Positions 7,384-14,107 of a stretch of 35,075 nt of DNA are shown one piece after another (within the stretch, counting starts at the first letter, position 1; each line of letters opens with the position of its first letter). Source of the stretch: a virus; the IMG/VR virus record IMGVR_UViG_3300017764_003348, positions 1-35,075 of that record, one strand, 5' to 3'. The translations under genes and the position numbers were made by a program. Below the pieces are notes generated by a model. It ran no database searches. It was given only the letters and a program-made list of their open reading frames with translations, and was not told where the DNA came from.

Positions 7384-7766
7384 TGATTCCGTGTGATGTA
7401 GGTGATGTGATAAAGCTGGTGGGCAATTGGGGAGAGGAGACTTTTTTGGTGTATTGCATCTACAAGCCATTGGTAAAGGATGTGAAGTACCAATGGCGGT
7501 TGGAGCTAATACCGATCAATAAGGACGATCCACTGTGTAAAACTCGTAGGATTTTTATCACGGATGTTGATGTGAGCATGTATGACCTTGAATTGATTAT
7601 TGATAAGAAGCGAGGAGAGTACGATGGCGATATTGATCAAGAAAGCACAGAAGGTTGTGAACCCAGTGCAATTAGTTGCAGAGGAGTTGGAAAACATTAC
7701 GGTAGATGCTTCGGTATTGGAGGATGTGGGTTTTTTGGAGGACAAGCCTGTAGGGAAGTATGCTAG
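7380..7766 (+). CDS. Unknown small protein with a long 3' overlap
   Basis: 128 residues from the ATG at 7380 (overlapping the upstream TGA). Not recognised. Residues 1-82 look like a normal protein, with 'CDVGDVIKLVGNWGEETFLVY' at the start suggesting a small beta barrel. The last ~47 residues are Gly/Cys rich and are encoded within the start of the next gene (7624) in another frame, a 143-base overlap. Either the tail is a by-product of a lost stop codon, or a frameshift has removed the original end. Confidence 0.65.
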   Translation: MMIPCDVGDVIKLVGNWGEETFLVYCIYKPLVKDVKYQWRLELIPINKDDPLCKTRRIFITDVDVSMYDLELIIDKKRGEYDGDIDQESTEGCEPSAISCRGVGKHYGRCFGIGGCGFFGGQACREVC

Positions 7767-7992
7767 GTTTGCAGAAGGTCAAAGGGTGATGGTGACTTTG
7801 CCTCCGTATCCTTGGACGACCATCTGGAAGTTAGGGGATGTGGGTACGGTGAAAAGGGTGTGGGAGGCCGCAAGGGAGTTTAAGGTGATAGGAGAATGGC
7901 ATGGGGTTGTTGCAGTACAAATGGATGTGGTGAGGCATGTTGATTGGCCGACGTTGTTCTTCTGTGACAGATATTTGGAATTGGTGCCATGA
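7624..7992 (+). CDS. Unknown protein with shared KKA N-terminus
   Basis: 122 residues; the ATG at 7624 follows GAGGAG. Begins Met-Ala-Ile-Leu-Ile-Lys-Lys-Ala-Gln, like the proteins at 6871 and 19525. The C-terminal two thirds contain 'GQRVMVTLPPYPW', 'GDVGTVKRV' and 'GVVAVQMD', a spacing that suggests a small SH3/KOW-like beta barrel. That is only a guess at the fold. It carries the TGCA-N6-TGCA site at 7667 as Val-Gln-Leu-Val-Ala. Its stop overlaps the next start. Confidence 0.75.
   Translation: MAILIKKAQKVVNPVQLVAEELENITVDASVLEDVGFLEDKPVGKYARFAEGQRVMVTLPPYPWTTIWKLGDVGTVKRVWEAAREFKVIGEWHGVVAVQMDVVRHVDWPTLFFCDRYLELVP
7667..7680. repeat. TGCA-N6-TGCA palindrome, copy 5
   Basis: TGCAATTAGTTGCA inside the gene at 7624 and in its overlap with the 7380 gene. 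Same bases as copies at 1525 and 5910. Confidence 0.8.
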
Positions 7993-8333
7993 GTCAGAAA
8001 GTCGTATGCCCTAGTTGCAGTAAGAATTGTAGTGTACTGACTATTGGATTTGGGGTCGCTGAGCATAGAACCATCAAATGCTTGCACTGTAAGAAAGAGT
8101 CTTCTACTGTTACGATACTGGCTGATGATCATCGTAAGATAGAAGAGCATATTCAGAAGTTAATGCTGAAGGCACATGGGTTCCAACGAGATAAGATTGT
8201 GGAGGTCACAATTGAATTGAGAAAGTTGCTGTACAAGGACATTCCGAAGAATGGGATATTGCAGAGACGAAATGCCTTATCGGAATTACAGGAGATAAGG
8301 AACTTGAGTAGAGAGGTGTGGGATGAATGCTGA
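7989..8333 (+). CDS. Small zinc-ribbon protein
   Basis: 114 residues. The start ATGA overlaps the upstream stop. The N-terminus has two Cys pairs, 'CPSC' at 7-10 and 'CLHC' at 31-34, with an extra Cys14, typical of a zinc ribbon that binds nucleic acid or protein. The C-terminal half is helical and charged. It overlaps the dCMP deaminase start by 11 bases, so the two are probably translated together. No specific family recognised. Confidence 0.75.
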   Translation: MSQKVVCPSCSKNCSVLTIGFGVAEHRTIKCLHCKKESSTVTILADDHRKIEEHIQKLMLKAHGFQRDKIVEVTIELRKLLYKDIPKNGILQRRNALSELQEIRNLSREVWDEC

Positions 8334-8799
8334 GCATAAGGTGGAGTACAGGAGAGTGCTAAAGGATAGAGTCTGGTGTCAGGTTGCAGAGGTCATTTCC
8401 TTGCTAGGAACCTGTAGACGTAGACAGACGGGAGCCGTGTTTTTAGATAGTCTAGGTCGTGTTTTAGCGACTGGATACAACGGAACTCCGGCAGGTGTGG
8501 ACCACTGTATTGACTATGGTTGTCCCGGTGTAGGACAAGCTAGTGGGCAAGGACTTGAGTTATGTCAGGCCATTCATGCTGAGCAAAATGCCCTAATTCA
8601 GTGTAAGTTCCCTGACAGTATTCATACGGTGTACTGCACGACATCGCCATGTATGCACTGTGTAAAGATGTTAGCTGCGACATCGGCCATTCGTATCGTG
8701 TTTGTAGATGAGTATCCCCACTCTGATGCTGAGAAGTACTGGAAGAGTCTAGGGAGAAAATGGGAGAGGCTGATTAAGTCAAGTGAGTTAGTCTGTTAG
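8323..8799 (+). CDS. Deoxycytidylate (dCMP) deaminase
   Basis: 158 residues. A zinc-dependent cytidine deaminase fold with His85-Ala-Glu87 ('HAEQNA') and the Pro-Cys-x-x-Cys site Cys110 and Cys113. The substrate loop 'GYNGTPAG' and the insertion with several Cys/His residues between 61 and 81 are typical of dCMP deaminases, where they form a second zinc site. The enzyme turns dCMP into dUMP, the substrate of ThyX (16399), and with the dNMP kinase (18851) would feed dTTP synthesis. Last gene before a terminator. Confidence 0.93.
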   Translation: MNAEHKVEYRRVLKDRVWCQVAEVISLLGTCRRRQTGAVFLDSLGRVLATGYNGTPAGVDHCIDYGCPGVGQASGQGLELCQAIHAEQNALIQCKFPDSIHTVYCTTSPCMHCVKMLAATSAIRIVFVDEYPHSDAEKYWKSLGRKWERLIKSSELVC

Positions 8800-8821
8800 T
8801 TAGACCATCATGTTGAAATTT

Positions 8822-8863
8822 TAAGACAAATATCTGGTAAAATAGGTATTTGTCTTATTTTTT
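8822..8863 (+). terminator. Intrinsic terminator after dCMP deaminase
   Basis: TAAGACAAATA (8822-8832) and TATTTGTCTTA (8847-8857) form a perfect 11-bp stem with a 14-base loop, followed by six T (8858-8863). Confidence 0.8.
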
Positions 8864-8871
8864 GAAGATGA

Positions 8872-8934
8872 TTTAGAGGATTTTTGAGGTTTTAGAGATT
8901 TTTAGAGGTTTTAGAGGTTTTAGAGGTTTTTTGA
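8872..8934. repeat. Tandem TTTTAGAGG repeats
   Basis: Five to six imperfect copies of a 9-11-base unit built from GAGG and a TTTT(A) run, directly after the terminator. Function unknown. Confidence 0.6.
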
Positions 8935-9000
8935 GAATTACGATATTTTATGTCTACTATTTTGACGTAACTATTTGGGGTGTATGGGTGACAGCAAAAT

Positions 9001-9080
9001 TTACGATTCAAATTTTGAGGTTACGATTCCCAAATTTTAGATTACGATTCAAAATTTGAGGTTACGATTCATTACGATTT
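9001..9080. repeat. TTACGATTC iterons
   Basis: TTACGATTC starts at 9001, 9021, 9042 and 9062, with a variant TTACGATTT at 9072; a partial copy TTACGATAT is at 8938. Spacing is 20, 21, 20 and 10 bases, so copies lie on the same face of the helix. Between copies lie AAATTTTGAGG-like blocks. The array ends 16 bases before the start codon at 9097, which suits an operator or a replication-protein site. Confidence 0.7.
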
Positions 9081-9096
9081 ATTTAGGAGAACTTGA

Positions 9097-9462
9097 ATGT
9101 CTGATCTTGATGTCACTCTTTTGAAGAGTATTTACAACAAGGGCTACAAGGCTTGTGTTAGAGGTGAGCCGAAAGCAGCACCATACGGAAAGCAAACGGA
9201 GAAGGCTGTTGAATGGAGGAGAGGGTATGATGCAGCCCGTAAGAAACGAGTTAAGGCTGTTGATGATGGGAAGTTTGACATGGGCAAGGTTGTAGAGTCT
9301 ACGAAGCCAAGACCATCCAAGACCGTAAGTAGTAAGGGATGGAGTAAGGCTGAGGAGGTGAGCAGGAAGGGTGAGTCACCCGCCTGTGTAGTAACGTCTG
9401 ATGTGGATGTCTGGGAGAAGGGTGAGGTTGATGGAGCAGATCGGAGGAGCAGGGCGCTGTAG
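9097..9462 (+). CDS. Unknown basic protein
   Basis: 121 residues; the ATG at 9097 follows TTTAGGAGA. Rich in Lys and Arg; the first half ('YNKGYKACVRGE', 'WRRGYDAARKKR') looks like a small basic helical domain of the type seen in phage proteins that bind DNA, the second half is low-complexity. No family recognised. The iteron array directly upstream suggests control of this gene or autoregulation. I see no -35/-10 pair of the phage promoter family before it. Confidence 0.7.
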   Translation: MSDLDVTLLKSIYNKGYKACVRGEPKAAPYGKQTEKAVEWRRGYDAARKKRVKAVDDGKFDMGKVVESTKPRPSKTVSSKGWSKAEEVSRKGESPACVVTSDVDVWEKGEVDGADRRSRAL

Positions 9463-9466
9463 TCGT

Positions 9467-9480
9467 TGCAGTTAATTGCA
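9467..9480. repeat. TGCA-N6-TGCA palindrome, copy 6
   Basis: TGCAGTTAATTGCA, five bases after the stop at 9462 and outside any gene. It shares 16 identical bases with the copy at 11358. The two flank the small cassette cluster. Confidence 0.8.
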
Positions 9481-9496
9481 GTTGGTGGAGGCAGGA

Positions 9497-9532
9497 GCAG
9501 TAGGAGGAGGTGATTTACCTGATTTCTACTGC
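9497..9532 (+). other. Hairpin containing GGAGG
   Basis: GCAGTAG (9497-9503) pairs with CTACTGC (9526-9532), and AGGT (9508-9511) with ACCT (9517-9520). There is no T tract, so it is not a typical terminator. It encloses AGGAGGAGG with no start codon at a useful distance. Confidence 0.45.
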
Positions 9533-9801
9533 TTACTTCCTATCATACCCCACATCAAACAGCATTCAGGAGTCTACAGTCGTCAGTAAAAGTTTAATTT
9601 TCCTCACATTTTTTCAGACCTCGTGGAGGAGCAGTGGAGGAGAAGTTGTTTTGTGGTGTTTTCGTGGTGGAGGGGTTGGTCAGGCTTAGGCTCAGTTGCA
9701 GGCTCAGCAGGTTGATGTGATCGAATGTCCGTATGTACGTGCGTTGTGTTTGTATGAGGATTTGAGTTGAAAAATTTTTTGTTTGGGAGATGAAAAAACA
9801 T

Positions 9802-9857
9802 TTGACCCCGTAAGTCACCTGTTAGAAGATAGTAATCGTGGGCAAAAAACTCCCCAC
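9802..9857 (+). promoter_or_regulatory. Promoter with leader hairpin for the acidic protein
   Basis: TTGACC (9802-9807), 17-base spacer, GAAGAT (9825-9830). A stem GTGGG (9838-9842) / CCCAC (9853-9857) lies where the transcript should begin. Weaker match than the other family members. Confidence 0.5.
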
Positions 9858-9897
9858 AAAATTTTCCTCCCCAATGAAGAGATGAAGGAGCAGCAAA

Positions 9898-10572
9898 ATG
9901 AAGACCACGACCACGAAAACGTACCAAAATGCCAACTCCGCTGAGAAGGCCGCCACCGCCAAAACGAAGAAAACCGGAATCGAGCATCTGGCCCTTGAGG
10001 TGGATGGACGGTGGATGGTTTTGACCACGGAGGAATTCGACCTCCTCGGTTCGACTGAATCGGAATTGGAATCGGTTGAACTGGAATCGGCACCGGAAAC
10101 GGTTTCGGAACCGGAACCGCAGGAATTGAGCATCCATGTCAACGGGTCGTTTGAACAGATTGACACGGACCCGGAGGAGGCTTCGACTGAATCGGAAGCC
10201 TTGCTGGAGGAAATAGTCGGATTGCTTGAAACGGCTTCGGAACCGGAAACGGTTGATACGGTTGAAACGACTGAATCGGCTGAAACGGAAACGGAATCGG
10301 CTGAAACGACTGAAACGACTGAAACGACTGATCCGGAACCGGAAATGGTCGCCAAACCGGAATTGGCCCCGTTTGGAATGAAACCCGGATATACGAAGGA
10401 GTTGACAATCCCCTACTTCGGGTATCAGGGTTTGAAATACCTGAAAACGGCAGACCCGCAGGGCAATCGGATTCGGTTGGCAGCCAGCAGGGTTCACGTA
10501 GTCAAGGTTGATGGGGAATGGGCCACGATCAAAACGACTCCGACCTACGCCGCCCATCGAAACTTTGCCTAA
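9898..10572 (+). CDS. Acidic Glu/Thr/Ser-rich protein in a moron-like cassette
   Basis: 224 residues; the ATG at 9898 follows GAAGGAG. A short basic N-terminus (Lys/Thr) is followed by 'GIEHLALEVDGRWMVLTTEEFD', then a long low-complexity acidic region (about residues 50-150) of Glu, Thr and Ser with repeated 'ETTE' and 'EPE' units, and a more ordered C-terminal end (~155-224). Codons and bases differ from neighbours: it is C-richer, with many CGG, ACG and CCG codons, unlike the G/T-rich rest. It has its own promoter and a strong terminator, the layout of an acquired moron. The function is unknown; strongly acidic phage proteins include DNA mimics, but nothing shows that here. Confidence 0.75.
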   Translation: MKTTTTKTYQNANSAEKAATAKTKKTGIEHLALEVDGRWMVLTTEEFDLLGSTESELESVELESAPETVSEPEPQELSIHVNGSFEQIDTDPEEASTESEALLEEIVGLLETASEPETVDTVETTESAETETESAETTETTETTDPEPEMVAKPELAPFGMKPGYTKELTIPYFGYQGLKYLKTADPQGNRIRLAASRVHVVKVDGEWATIKTTPTYAAHRNFA

Positions 10573-10587
10573 AACTTGACCACCAGC

Positions 10588-10607
10588 CCCGCCTCGGCGG
10601 GTTTTTT
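10588..10607 (+). terminator. Intrinsic terminator
   Basis: CCCGCC (10588-10593), TC loop, GGCGGG (10596-10601), then six T, 15 bases after the stop at 10572. Confidence 0.9.
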
Positions 10608-10624
10608 ATTTGTGAAGGTATGGT

Positions 10625-10678
10625 TTGACAAATTATTTGATCTAGTTGAGAGTAGTAATTGTGGATATTTCTCCACAA
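10625..10678 (+). promoter_or_regulatory. Promoter with TTGTGG leader hairpin
   Basis: TTGACA (10625-10630), 17-base spacer starting AATTATTT, GAGAGT (10648-10653). At the expected 5' end of the RNA, TTGTGG (10659-10664) pairs with CCACAA (10673-10678). Confidence 0.65.
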
Positions 10679-10746
10679 AATTCTTTCCCCTCTTTCAAAA
10701 TTTGGCATCCCCTATATTGGGTCGCCTTCGTCTACGGAGAAGCATC

Positions 10747-10962
10747 ATGAATAACATCGCCACTTTGCAGGGAACGAAAACGACTTCTGAATCCGCAGCA
10801 GTGAAGCAGGCAGCAAGGCTCGGAGGAGATTTCAGGGTTTTGAAAATTCAGGAGTTGTTCGGCAGGAAAAAATTGGTTTACATCCCGGTTCGTCAGGGCG
10901 AGCATTTGGAAACATGGTTGAAGCATATTGAAGATGCTTGGTATTTGGAATTGGTTGAATAA
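10747..10962 (+). CDS. Unknown 71-residue protein
   Basis: The ATG at 10747 is chosen because CGGAGAA lies just upstream and because the frame before it contains a terminator and the promoter. No known family seen. The C-terminal part ('RVLKIQELFGRKKLVYIPV', 'LKHIEDAWYLELVE') looks like a small alpha/beta fold. It sits alone between its own promoter (10625) and terminator (10977), second of the moron-like cassettes. Confidence 0.75.
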   Translation: MNNIATLQGTKTTSESAAVKQAARLGGDFRVLKIQELFGRKKLVYIPVRQGEHLETWLKHIEDAWYLELVE

Positions 10963-10976
10963 TTCTCCCCTCCACA

Positions 10977-10996
10977 CCCGCCTTCGGGCGGGTTTT
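10977..10996 (+). terminator. Intrinsic terminator
   Basis: CCCGCC (10977-10982), TTCG loop, GGCGGG (10987-10992), TTTT, 14 bases after the stop at 10962. Confidence 0.9.
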
Positions 10997-11016
10997 GTTT
11001 GTGTAGTATTTACAGT

Positions 11017-11067
11017 TTGACAAATAATTTGGCCTAGTTGAGAGTATAGATTGTGGCTAACACCACA
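11017..11067 (+). promoter_or_regulatory. Promoter with TGTGG leader hairpin
   Basis: TTGACA (11017-11022), 17-base spacer starting AATAATTT, GAGAGT (11040-11045). TGTGG (11052-11056) pairs with CCACA (11063-11067) at the expected RNA start. Same design as the promoter at 10625. Confidence 0.65.
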
Positions 11068-11093
11068 TTCACCCAACTTTGAAGGAGCAGGCC

Positions 11094-11309
11094 ATGAGTA
11101 AGAAGCAGCTTAATGATGTGGTAGTGTACCAGTCCAAAATGACGGCGGAGAAGGTGTTGGAGCATGTGGGGAACAAGGGGAAGGCAGTAGTGGCCTTCTA
11201 CGAGTTCAAGAACTCGAAGTTGCATTACATGGTGGAAGCCCCGGAGTTGATTCCGTATTTGACGGAGAAAATGGAGAAACGAGGGATGTGTAAGTGTAAT
11301 GGCATGTAA
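11094..11309 (+). CDS. Unknown 71-residue protein
   Basis: Start at 11094 (Met-Ser-Lys-Lys-Gln) fits GAAGGAG eight bases upstream better than the in-frame ATG at 11079. Not recognised. Mixed charge, with a short tail holding 'CKC'. Third single-gene cassette, with promoter at 11017 and terminator at 11321. Confidence 0.75.
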   Translation: MSKKQLNDVVVYQSKMTAEKVLEHVGNKGKAVVAFYEFKNSKLHYMVEAPELIPYLTEKMEKRGMCKCNGM

Positions 11310-11320
11310 GTAGGAACTAG

Positions 11321-11336
11321 CCCCGCTTCGGCGGGG
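11321..11336 (+). terminator. GC-rich hairpin terminator
   Basis: CCCCGC (11321-11326), TTCG loop, GCGGGG (11331-11336), followed by TGTTTGTTTG rather than a clean T run. It lies 11 bases after the stop at 11309. Confidence 0.8.
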
Positions 11337-11357
11337 TGTTTGTTTGAGTGTTGGAAT

Positions 11358-11371
11358 TGCAGTTAATTGCA
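11358..11371. repeat. TGCA-N6-TGCA palindrome, copy 7
   Basis: TGCAGTTAATTGCA just after the terminator at 11321, with 16 bases identical to the region at 9466-9481. Confidence 0.8.
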
Positions 11372-11389
11372 GAGGAGGGTGTGGTACAA

Positions 11390-11539
11390 ATGAAAACGAC
11401 CCACTATACCCCACATTCAACTCGTTCAAGCAGCTACCGCAGGGTTGCTGAGATTGTAGTGGTCATTTTGAGAGTTAAAATAAAATTTGACAAATTATAT
11501 GCCACAGAAGAGACTAGAAGTGTAGTAAATAATTTTTAA
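11390..11539 (+). CDS. Doubtful 49-residue ORF
   Basis: The ATG at 11390 has GGAGG about 12 bases upstream. The peptide is basic and Ser/His rich at the start with a hydrophobic middle ('IVVVILRV'). The last third overlaps the promoter for the SWIM gene (11487-11515), which argues against it, but the ribosome site is acceptable. No homology recognised. Confidence 0.3.
   Translation: MKTTHYTPHSTRSSSYRRVAEIVVVILRVKIKFDKLYATEETRSVVNNF
11487..11515 (+). promoter_or_regulatory. Promoter for the SWIM-finger gene
   Basis: TTGACA (11487-11492), 17-base spacer starting AATTATAT, GAGACT (11510-11515). No leader hairpin. The leader before 11563 nearly repeats that before 9898 (AATGAAGAG, then TGAAGGAGCA). 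Confidence 0.55.
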
Positions 11540-11562
11540 TGAAGAGCTGAAGGAGCAAGAAA

Positions 11563-11883
11563 ATGAAAGTTTACGCCACCTCTCCGATGTTCCCGGCCAA
11601 ATTGGGTCGAGATGGTAAGCCAGTAGTGGTTGAAGTGAACTCGATGACCAGTAGTAAGGTGTATCGAGTGGACTTGACGTATGGGCGGTGCAGTTGCCCC
11701 GCTTGGATTTATCAGAAGGGTGGGGGTCGGAAGCCCTGTAAGCATTTGCGTCAGCTAGGGTTTGTTGAAGCAGTTGGAATGGTTGAGGCTGGCCTAAATG
11801 CAAAGCTAGATGATGTGACCGAAGTGAAGATGGCGAAGATTGAGCATGAGCTTCGGCAGCCGGTGTTAGAACATGAAATGTAA
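11563..11883 (+). CDS. SWIM-type zinc-finger protein
   Basis: 106 residues; the ATG follows GAAGGAG. It has a SWIM finger pattern CxCx(n)CxH: 'CSCPAW' (Cys44 and Cys46) and 'KPCKHL' (Cys58 and His60). SWIM domains bind DNA or proteins. The rest is a helical tail. It stands between a phage promoter (11487) and a hairpin (11902), like the preceding cassettes, but the composition is closer to the rest of the phage. Confidence 0.8.
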   Translation: MKVYATSPMFPAKLGRDGKPVVVEVNSMTSSKVYRVDLTYGRCSCPAWIYQKGGGRKPCKHLRQLGFVEAVGMVEAGLNAKLDDVTEVKMAKIEHELRQPVLEHEM

Positions 11884-11901
11884 GGCTTGATCTCGAAAAT
11901 C

Positions 11902-11925
11902 CTCCGCCTAGATTGTTAGGCGGAG
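11902..11925 (+). terminator. Hairpin, probable terminator
   Basis: CTCCGCCTA (11902-11910) and TAGGCGGAG (11917-11925) are a perfect 9-bp stem with a 6-base loop. The tail is ATTAGTTTGTT, T-rich but broken. Confidence 0.7.
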
Positions 11926-11971
11926 ATTAGTTTGTTGAGGATCATAGAGTATATGAACATAGAGGTAAAAA

Positions 11972-12241
11972 ATGATTATTTTTGGTGAGGCATACTCCCC
12001 TATATCTTCAGTTGGAATCAGTCTAAAATCAGGTTTTTCAGAGCCAAAACAGAGGATTATTATGAGAACTCCACAGAGAGTAGTTAGTGATGCAGGGAAA
12101 GCGAGAAGGTGGCATGTGTTTGGTGTGAATGAAGGGATGCAATCGTGGCATGAGGTGTTCGATACCATCAGGGAGATGGAGGAGTGGTTGAGGAGGCATC
12201 CAGAGTACCGAGTGTACAGTCGTTGGATGTCTAATTTGTAA
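11972..12241 (+). CDS. Unknown 89-residue protein
   Basis: Start at 11972 follows GAGG; an in-frame ATG at 12062 after AGAGGATT is also possible and would give 59 residues. The C-terminal half ('WHVFGVNEGMQSWHEVFDTIREMEEWLRRHPEY' region, 12100-12215) looks like a small alpha/beta unit rich in Trp. No family recognised. Confidence 0.6.
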   Translation: MIIFGEAYSPISSVGISLKSGFSEPKQRIIMRTPQRVVSDAGKARRWHVFGVNEGMQSWHEVFDTIREMEEWLRRHPEYRVYSRWMSNL

Positions 12242-12264
12242 TCGTAACTTGTACGAGGTGTAAC

Positions 12265-12807
12265 ATGTCTGAAAGTGTACCGTTATTTGTAGTGCCTGAT
12301 GCAGGTTGGGGTGTGGGTTGGGAGGCTGGACTCGCCAAGACACCATTAGCTCTGGATGATATGAAGCTAGGTGATTATCAGTTGAGTCTGTGTTTACGTA
12401 TCAATTACGTACCGAAACACGTTGTTGATTCCATGAAAAATGGAGATTACGTAACAGATTACGTTTCAAATAAGGTTAGTAATGATGCTCTTGTTCCGTC
12501 AGTCCATCAGCAGATTGATAGGCTGATACAAGGGGTTAGGGAAGATTGTGGCGTCAGGGTGACGGAATATGTGACTTCATTTGGTGGAGGCACTTTTGTA
12601 GCATTTTTTGTAAATGATGGAGTACCATTAGTTAGGGTATTTTGTCAGGAGGAGGATGCTGAGAAATGGCGTAACACAATTGCTACGGATAATTGGAGTA
12701 GGAAGTTCGTAGACGATCCGCCGAAGGTAGGAATCGCTGATGAGTATTTTGCTCGGATGCCTGTGACCACCTACTTTAAGGTGTACTCAGCCGATCTTGT
12801 GATGTAA
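12265..12807 (+). CDS. Unknown 180-residue protein
   Basis: The ATG at 12265 follows ACGAGGTG. Not recognised. A mixed alpha/beta composition with a Gly-rich turn ('SFGGGTFVAFFVNDG') and no signal peptide or membrane segment. Followed by a terminator, so it ends a small transcription unit. Confidence 0.75.
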   Translation: MSESVPLFVVPDAGWGVGWEAGLAKTPLALDDMKLGDYQLSLCLRINYVPKHVVDSMKNGDYVTDYVSNKVSNDALVPSVHQQIDRLIQGVREDCGVRVTEYVTSFGGGTFVAFFVNDGVPLVRVFCQEEDAEKWRNTIATDNWSRKFVDDPPKVGIADEYFARMPVTTYFKVYSADLVM

Positions 12808-12813
12808 CCATTA

Positions 12814-12829
12814 GGGGGCTTCGGCCCCC
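12814..12829 (+). terminator. GC-rich hairpin
   Basis: GGGGGC (12814-12819), TTCG loop, GCCCCC (12824-12829), then GTAACTTTTCT. It lies between the stop at 12807 and the ribosome site of the next gene. The tail is not a full T run. Confidence 0.75.
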
Positions 12830-12853
12830 GTAACTTTTCTGGGAGATAAATGT

Positions 12854-13333
12854 ATGTCTGATGTGATGTTGAAGAACAAGTGGAAAATCTTTGCTATTGA
12901 TCAATTGACGTGTGCAGAGGATTGTGACGCCTTGGATCGGATAGCCCTGTTTGATAGGTTAGTAGGTGAGAACCATAATGGAGTATTAGGAGTGGAAGGT
13001 GTTGAAATTTGGGAACCGTTCATGTACTGGGAGTTTCAGGATTTTTGTGATTACTTGTTGGCCTTGGCTACTGCGGCACAGGCGACTGAGTTATGTAGGG
13101 GTAGGATTAAGGATAAATGGAAGAAGTATGTGGTAGAGCAGTTTGTGGCTTCACATAGTCAACCGATTAGTAAGGTGGATTTGTTCGATATGTTGACAGA
13201 GGGTGATGCTAAGTTTGTGATTGAGTTGTACAAGGTGAAGTTTTTTAGTATTTACAAGGGTAAGGGGGTGGAGTTGGTAAGAACGATGGCCTACAACGCA
13301 ATGATGATTCAACAGATTGATAATGAGGAGTGA
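12854..13333 (+). CDS. Unknown 159-residue protein
   Basis: The ATG at 12854 follows GGGAGATAA. Helix-rich and acidic at the start, with several Trp and Cys; 'WKKYVVEQFVASHSQPISKVDLFDMLTEGD' falls in a likely helical bundle around residues 92-121. No domain recognised. Its stop almost touches the ribosome site of the next gene, so the two are co-translated. Confidence 0.7.
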   Translation: MSDVMLKNKWKIFAIDQLTCAEDCDALDRIALFDRLVGENHNGVLGVEGVEIWEPFMYWEFQDFCDYLLALATAAQATELCRGRIKDKWKKYVVEQFVASHSQPISKVDLFDMLTEGDAKFVIELYKVKFFSIYKGKGVELVRTMAYNAMMIQQIDNEE

Positions 13334-13338
13334 GAAAA

Positions 13339-13860
13339 ATGATTACGCATGATTACAGTAGGTATCAGGAAATTGTGGTAAGTGGTGCAATTATCTTGAT
13401 AGATTTGGAGTGTGAGTTAGCTAGGATGAGCAGTTATGAGAAATTGCTAGATGAGTGGGGGATTCAGTTTAAGCATAGTAAGAGTTACCCACAGCAGTAT
13501 ATGGATTACGTAACCAATGACCGTTGCTATGATGGGGCAATGAAGTTGGCTAAGGATACTGATTTGGTGTATTGCGAAGGAGTTGTTTTGTTTATGACAG
13601 AGGGTGGGGTAGTGTATCCGATGGGGCATGGGTGGTGTAGTACTAAAGATGGTGATGTGGTAGACCCGACGATGTGGAAGTCTCAGACCAATCCTAGAAT
13701 TGAGTATTTGGGGATACCGATTAGAATGGACTTTATGGAAAGTTGGCAAGCCCACATGGGATATTCTGGGGTATTAGATGGGTATGTGAATGGTGATCCT
13801 AGTCCACTGTTTACGTTGCCTGCGATAGTTTGGTATGAAGGTGTAGATTATGAAGATTGA
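13339..13860 (+). CDS. Putative papain/transglutaminase-like protein
   Basis: 173 residues. ATG at 13339 preferred over the GTG at 13330 because GAGGAG (13325-13330) is correctly spaced. The order Cys63 ('DRCYDGA'), His97 ('GHGW') and Asp109 ('VVDPTMW'), with a 'YCEGVV' strand between, recalls a phage/bacterial family of papain-like proteins with a Cys-x-Asn-Ala start, a Gly-tyr strand, His-Ala-Trp and Asp-Pro-Thr. If right, these form a Cys-His-Asp triad. That is inference from spacing. The protein overlaps the next gene by 11 bases. Confidence 0.65.
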   Translation: MITHDYSRYQEIVVSGAIILIDLECELARMSSYEKLLDEWGIQFKHSKSYPQQYMDYVTNDRCYDGAMKLAKDTDLVYCEGVVLFMTEGGVVYPMGHGWCSTKDGDVVDPTMWKSQTNPRIEYLGIPIRMDFMESWQAHMGYSGVLDGYVNGDPSPLFTLPAIVWYEGVDYED

Positions 13861-14107
13861 GCTAGGTCAAACAGAGTTAGCGTCGTTAAGGTGGTTGAAG
13901 TGGCGTGGTGGGGTTTGTGCATATCATGTTGAGGGACCGCAGAAGTTAGGAATTTTTGGGGAGTTGATAACGCCGGGGACAAGGACATTGAATAAGTTGG
14001 TGAAGAAAGGATTGGTGATACTGACTGAGGAGGATGGGGAGTTTTCTCCAATGTATGATATAACTGACTTAGGTGAGGAGGTGTTGAAACAAATAATTGA
14101 CAAATAA
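13850..14107 (+). CDS. Small winged-helix-like protein
   Basis: 85 residues. The segment 'GTRTLNKLVKKGLVILTEEDG' followed by 'YDITDLGEEVL' matches the recognition helix, wing and last helix of MarR-type winged helices. It starts within the end of the gene at 13339. It may be a regulator; the ligase promoter, overlapped by a near copy of the palindrome, lies at its 3' end. Confidence 0.65.
   Translation: MKIELGQTELASLRWLKWRGGVCAYHVEGPQKLGIFGELITPGTRTLNKLVKKGLVILTEEDGEFSPMYDITDLGEEVLKQIIDK

Larger units (their letters stand above)
9463..9897. other. 435-base gene-free spacer
   Basis: Holds a TGCA-N6-TGCA palindrome (9467-9480), a hairpin (9497-9532) and a promoter (9802-9830) with a 5' leader stem. 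The remaining ~260 bases are G/T rich with no feature I can support. The long minus-strand frame over this region is an echo of the next gene's codon repeats. Confidence 0.6.

Noticed and set aside
9604-10557. 317-residue minus-strand frame rich in Arg, Phe and Ser
   Set aside because: It is the mirror of repeated GAA/ACG/TCG codons of the acidic + strand gene; no ribosome site, and all accepted genes are on the + strand.
10576-10746. N-terminal extension of the gene at 10747
   Set aside because: The extension would be translated from a terminator and a promoter; the ribosome site is at 10747.
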